A program made the position numbers and the translations under genes. Below, piece by piece: positions 59,625 through 64,000 of a stretch of DNA of 64,000 nt (the stretch's first letter is position 1; the number at the start of each line of letters is the position of its first letter). The DNA comes from Mesocentrotus franciscanus (Eukaryota; Echinodermata; Echinoidea; Camarodonta; Strongylocentrotidae), in contig CP137666.1 in NCBI GenBank assembly GCA_037976565.1, forward strand, positions 372,001 to 436,000, written 5' to 3'. The notes below the pieces were generated by a model. That model was not told the origin of the DNA. It saw only the letters and a list, made by a program, of their open reading frames with translations, and ran no database searches.

Positions 59625-60406
59625 CGAAGAAAACATAAGCCACCAAACTGAGCTAACGGCGAAACATAAGCCACCTATAACTGAGCTAACGGCGAAACAT
59701 AAGCCACCTAATTGAGCTGACGGCGAAACATAAGCCACCTAACTGAGCTAAGGGCGAAACATAAACCACCAAACTGCATGAGCTAACGGCGAAACATAAG
59801 CCACCTAACTGAGCTAAGGGCGAAACATAAGCCACCTAACTGAGCTCAGGGGCGGATCCAGCCGGCGGCAAGGGAGGGGGCCTAAAAAGGGACCCACTTC
59901 GTGCGAAAATTTGAAAATCGTACCGGTCGATTTTTCGCTCAGTGGGGTAGTGAGCAAAAAAAAAAATTTGGCACCCGAAAATTTTTTCCCTCCAGGAAGG
60001 GTAATTTTTTCCACCCCCTTGGGCGCCAGGAAGGGGCCCAACTTCTTTTCTTTCTTCAAAAAAGGGTGTTTTTACCTTTTTTTCTAGGGAGGCCCGGGCC
60101 CCGGGCCCCTGGATCCGCCACTGACTGAGCTCACGGCGAAACATAAGCCATCTAACTAAGCTAACGGCGAAACATAAGCCACCAAACTGAGCTAACGGCG
60201 AAACATAAGAAACCTAACTGAGCTAACGGCGAAACATAAGCCACCAAACTGAGCTAACGGCGAAACATAAGCCACCTAACTGAGCTAACGGCGAAACATA
60301 AGCCACCTAACTGAGCTAACGGCGAAACATAAGCCACCAAACTGAGCTAACGGCAAAACATAATCCACCAAACTGAGCTAACGGCGAAACATAAGCCACC
60401 AAACTG
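59625..60406. repeat. 31-bp minisatellite
   Basis: There are about 16 copies of a unit containing ACTGAGCTAACGGCGAAACA and TAAGCCACC, with small variants. A hAT-type insertion at 59847-60123 splits the array. The units have no spacers, so this is not a CRISPR-type array. Confidence 0.95.
59847..60123. mobile_element. 277-bp hAT-type MITE inside the minisatellite
   Basis: The ends are CAGGGGCGGATCCAG and CTGGATCCGCCACTG. The flanking ACTGAGCT at 59839-59846 and 60124-60131 is a perfect 8-bp duplication, though part of the host repeat itself. A fragment of the same family is at 19746. Confidence 0.88.
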
Positions 60407-60977
60407 TCCCCCCACCCCCATAATAGGCCCAGTTAGTTGGACCTGCCCCATTATAGTCCATCAGACCACATATCGTATCATTATATTAAACAATCGCCAT
60501 AAATTTTCATATTCAAGTGCAAGTTCAAGTTTAATTTTCCACATTCCATTAAAAACATACCATTAAAAGCATAAATAATATGAACAATAGCATATGTATA
60601 TAATAATACATTACAGTAGAACGAAAATGTGGAAGGGAACCGCATAACGGCATAGGCCATTGGCCTGTCGAGGCAGAACCCTAACAAATATATAAATTGG
60701 AAAATATGTACTACAATTATTAAAGCACATAATATTACTTAACAAACCAACAAAGTAAAGTCAAACAGAATATAAACGAACACCCTAAGTGCAACAAACA
60801 TTATAAAAAGGAATAAGTTGATTAATAGTTATGACAGTAGGAACTAATAATATAATTTCTATGTTTTCGTTTAAAAAAGTTGAGTGATGGGCAAGCTTTA
60901 AATTCAACAGAAAGGGAATTATAAAGCTTAGGCCTAGTGTATTTCACAGTGGTCCTTGAGATATTTTCATATAGAAT

Positions 60978-61212
60978 TTACATTCTGGTATGAGTACGAT
61001 GATGTCCGATGTCTTCTCCTTCTAGTCTTGTTTCAGGAAGTGCAAATCCTCGTGTTTCAGGGAGAAGGAATGCAAGACATCCAGCAGTAATAGCCAGAGA
61101 GCCGAAGATTACAAGCGGAAAAGTAGCCCATAGTTTGTCTAGTGTCAGTATGAAAGGCGCTAACATGGTCGCTAGTAGAGAGAACATGGAGCACGTCCCA
61201 ACAGCGATCGTT
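60978..61212 (-). CDS. SLC22-like terminal exon
   Basis: The acceptor TTTTTTATAG is before 61212. The exon is 1 nt plus 78 codons including TAA at 60980-60978. It encodes the last two transmembrane segments and an HHRTHTRM tail. Confidence 0.9.
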
Positions 61213-62454
61213 CTATAAAAAAAGAACAAAATCGACCCATAATCAATGATTTTTTTAAAAATCATTTTGTACAAATAAATATAACTTGTCATTTGTATCT
61301 TGATATTAACCTCTACCTTTTCCGATGATAAGTCTTAATTTAATTTGTGAACGAACTATTAGGAAAATCGAAGCATTTATTAAAAGATAAGTAAAAGATA
61401 AATATATATAAATATATAAATATATAAATATATATTGTTAGTTAATCATTCGTCAAGACTATAAATGTATTTATGAATTTAAATTTTATTGATGAAAATA
61501 TGTTAATATATCAATCAAAATTTTGTTGATTTTATTTGAAAAGATCAGAGACAATGAATGTTTGTAAAGTGATATAGGTTATGTTGTTTGGAAGAATACG
61601 AAGAAACAAAATATTTAAAAATTGCAAATTTTACAAAATAGATTACTTAAAACAGTAATAAGAGTGAGAAATAGTTATTCAACTAGACTTCTGTAAGAAA
61701 ATGTGTTTTTGGATACCTTAGTTGAGAGACGTAATAAACATGTTTTATGTGTAATGTATAAAATTGAAAGCCAATTAACTCCGGATTATCTTGTAAGTAA
61801 ATTTAATTTTAAATACACTTCCTAAAGCTTAAGAAATTCTCCTCGTATATTTACTTTACCAAGAATTAAAACGTGCTTCAAAAAGAAAAGTTTAAATTAT
61901 TATGGCGCAAAACTATGGAATGAATTGCCAGCCGAGTAGAAACTAAAGGTAAACCAACTTACTATGCTTTCAAAAGGAGTTTATAATATTTGTGATATCA
62001 TGTTTGACTTTAGCAAACAAGACAACTGATTTGTTTTTCTTCTCTTTTTATTCTTCTCTTTTTTTCTGTTCCTTTTCTTCTTTTCTAAATTAGGGCTTGT
62101 CTGGATTTATCGCCTTCTAACCTATATGTATATAAATCATGTATGTGTATGTTTTATTTAACTTTGTATGTAAACCATATTAATCTAATGTATGTTTCTT
62201 TGTAAAATTGTGCTTTTATATATGCACGGTCATGCTGAAGAACAGCCATATGGCTGAAGTATGCCACCGTGCTAAAATAAAATAAACGAAACGAAACGAA
62301 GACAGTCTCTTTAATCCCCTCTGAAAACCAGCGATATGGTGATGTTATAGTAAGCAAAACTATCCATCCGTATGTATGTATTTATTATTATTATGTATAT
62401 ATTTCGCTTTATATATTTCATGTTGGTTTTTGTATACGGGAAATAATACCACTC

Positions 62455-62486
<32 letters not shown>

Positions 62487-63427
62487 GCTGCTGCTACTAC
62501 TACTACTACTATACTACCACTACTACTACTACCACGACTACTACTACTGCTACTACTACTACTACTAGTCCTACTACTACTACCACTTCGACTACTACTA
62601 CTACTACTACNNNNNNNNNNNNNNNNNNNNNNNNNNNNNNNNNNNNNNNNNNNNNNNNNNNNNNNNNNNNNNNNNNNNNNNNNNNNNNNNNNNNNNNNNN
62701 NNNNNNNNNNNNNNNNNNNNNNNNNNNNNNNNNNNNNNNNNNNNNNNNNNNNNNNNNNNNNNNNNNNNNNNNNNNNNNNNNNNNNNNNNNNNNNNNNNNN
62801 NNNNNNNNNNNNNNNNNNNNNNNNNNNNNNNNNNNNNNNNNNNNNNNNNNNNNNNNNNNNNNNNNNNNNNNNNNNNNNNNNNNNNNNNNNNNNNNNNNNN
62901 NNNNNNNNNNNNNNNNNNNNNNNNNNNNNNNNNNNNNNNNNNNNNNNNNNNNNNNNNNNNNNNNNNNNNNNNNNNNNNNNNNNNNNNNNNNNNNNNNNNN
63001 NNNNNNNNNNNNNNNNNNNNNNNNNNNNNNNNNNNNNNNNNNNNNNNNNNNNNNNNNNNNNNNNNNNNNNNNNNNNNNNNNNNNNNNNNNNNNNNNNNNN
63101 NNNNNNNNNNCTACTACTACTACTCCTACCACTACCACTACTACTACTACCACTACTACTACTACTGCTTCTACTACAGTATACTACTAATATTACTCCT
63201 CCTCCTACTACTACGTCTACTACTACTACTACTACTAATAATAATAATAATACTACTACTACTACTACTACTATACTTTCACGACAACTAGCGCAATGTA
63301 CCAAAATTGAGGACTTACCTGATGTTAGTAGGGTAAAGTTCTGCTGTGTACAGGAAGATTATACCAAATGATCCTGATATTCCGAATTTACCAATCATAG
63401 CAATGGTTGTCAACCACAGACCAGCAG
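60978..63427 (-). CDS. SLC22-type organic ion transporter, last two exons (partial)
   Basis: The exon at 63427-63319 encodes AGLWLTTIAMIGKFGISGSF then GIIFLYTAELYPTNIR. The exon at 61212-60978 encodes TIAVGTCSMFSLLATMLAPF, a final membrane segment and LLPETRGFALPET before the stop. The YTAELYPT-R word, the following AVG-CSM, and LLPET-G--LPET are hallmarks of the SLC22 branch of the major facilitator superfamily. Membrane segments 10-12 and the cytosolic tail are present here, while the 5' exons lie beyond the right edge. These proteins carry organic cations, anions or zwitterions across the plasma membrane, and the substrate cannot be told from this part. Confidence 0.9.
61500..62300 (+). 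mobile_element. Decayed LINE in the SLC22-like intron
   Basis: The plus strand reads LQNRLLKTVIRVRNSYSTRL, VERRNKHVLCVMYKIESQ and LNYYGAKLWNELPAE with stops between. This is the C-terminal pattern of CR1/Jockey-type ORF2 (LQNR, then YGAKLWN-LP). It ends with a TGAAGTATGCCACCGTGC word and an AAACGAAACGAAACG tail. It lies antisense to the host gene. Confidence 0.75.
62450..63275. repeat. ACT/CTA trinucleotide microsatellite with internal gap
   Basis: An interrupted ACT/CTA array is visible on both sides of the gap (62450-62610 and 63111-63275). It gives false Leu, Thr, Ser and Val homopolymer frames on both strands. It is inside the SLC22-like intron. Confidence 0.97.
62611..63110. other. Assembly gap, exactly 500 N
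   Basis: A run of exactly 500 N falls within the trinucleotide array. The round number suggests a placeholder, so the real array length is unknown. Confidence 0.98.
63319..63427 (-). CDS. SLC22-like penultimate exon
   Basis: The 109-nt exon lies between TGTTTTGCAG and GTAAGT. It encodes a transmembrane segment and YTAELYPTNIR, ending in phase 2 to match the terminal exon. Confidence 0.9.
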
Positions 63428-63619
63428 CTGCAAAACAGGTATTATTATTTATTATAAGATGATGACGTGGATCCTAATCAAATGATTGGTTGAGAGCGTA
63501 CACGTGACCAGGCATTCATTTTGCCTAACACGTAAGTTTGATAATGACCGGTCATTATCAAATGCTAATGACCGGTCATTAGTAAAATCATGTTATAAAA
63601 CATCATTTTATAAAACAAA

Positions 63620-63805
63620 TAAAACGTAATCTTATAAAACAAATAATACACATCATTTTGTTCGGGCATTAGTAAAATTACCCACACTCGGTACCTTCAA
63701 AACAGTCCAAAAACCCTCGGCTATCGCCTTGGGGGTGTTAGACTGTTTCAAAAGTACCTTGTGTGGGTAATTCTTACTAATGCCCTCACTGCTGTGTATT
63801 ATCTG
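63620..63805. mobile_element. Inverted-repeat MITE
   Basis: ACAAATAATACACA at 63638 pairs with the right TGTGTATTATCTGT. Inner GGGCATTAGTAAAATTACCC and TTCTTACTAATGCCC, and GGTACCTT/AAGTACC, also pair. It is related by its outer word to the element at 3410-3590. Confidence 0.65.
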
Positions 63806-63811
63806 TATATT

Positions 63812-63840
63812 GAACTCAATTCAATTCAATTCAATTCAAA
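63812..63840. repeat. AATTC pentanucleotide run (retroposon tail-like)
   Basis: AACTCAATTCAATTCAATTC continues in the same pattern. Such runs terminate many LINE copies. The flanking sequence is not identified. Confidence 0.6.
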
Positions 63841-64000
63841 GGGTATCTATTAAAAAGACATATCGCAGCTCAAGAGCTGAATTACTTGGAATATAAGTAC
63901 ATCATACATAGAAATTTAAATTCATATTTCCAAACACGGCCATTATAGAAAATAAGCAAAGAGGGGCACAAAATGGGAGGGTTGTATGATTAAAAAATGA

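Noticed and set aside
59625..60406. Regular repeats resembling a CRISPR array
   Set aside because: Units are head-to-tail without unique spacers, and the context is an animal genome. It is a minisatellite.
62360..63371. Frames of over 200 codons on both strands
   Set aside because: They run through the ACT microsatellite and the N gap. No real protein is supported.

Overview
This is a 64 kb stretch of AT-rich animal nuclear DNA. It has split genes with GT-AG introns, heavy mobile-element load, many microsatellites and one assembly gap. Frequent TACATGTA-type words, large numbers of small inverted-repeat transposons, CR1/Jockey-like and L1/Tx1-like LINE debris, and a dynein intermediate chain close to the vertebrate one point to a marine invertebrate deuterostome. 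An echinoderm such as a sea urchin is my best guess, not proven. There is no bacterial or phage content.

Layout. (1) About 6.2-16 kb, minus strand: two neighbouring genes with related proteins. The downstream one (6201-7607) is a three-exon relative of vertebrate C17orf98 (DUF4542 family). The upstream one (7902 to about 15859) seems to carry two copies of a similar motif. Each gene shows one apparent single-base deletion in a homopolymer. (2) 16-25.9 kb: transposon-rich DNA with a nest of a hAT-like element, a long-inverted-repeat Mutator-like element and a 5'-truncated LINE, plus a possible non-coding first exon at about 20.56-20.69 kb. (3) 25.99-50.98 kb, plus strand: the main gene, the cytoplasmic dynein 1 intermediate chain, in 16 coding exons (607 codons; all phases agree). 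It includes a 12-nt microexon. (4) 51-60.9 kb: 3' flank with a second copy of the dynein terminal exon 5.1 kb downstream, LINE debris, pyrimidine tracts and a 31-bp minisatellite carrying its own hAT insertion. (5) 60.98-63.43 kb, minus strand: the last two exons of an SLC22-type organic ion transporter that continues past the right edge. Their intron holds a 500-N gap inside an ACT microsatellite.

The most striking feature is in the dynein gene. Two acceptor regions are tandemly multiplied: a 73-bp unit at exon 13 and a 93-bp unit at exon 15. Each unit carries a branch-point-like word, a 3' splice site and the start of the exon. The extra exon-15 copies keep intact acceptors but run into a stop, and one copy is split by a 502-bp hAT element with a perfect 8-bp target duplication. 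The terminal exon is also duplicated as a 0.76-kb block, and the first coding exon sits behind a 433-nt AG-free tract built of 26-bp pyrimidine repeats. Three small transposon families flanked by TTAA, two of them abutting on one shared TTAA, are a second theme.
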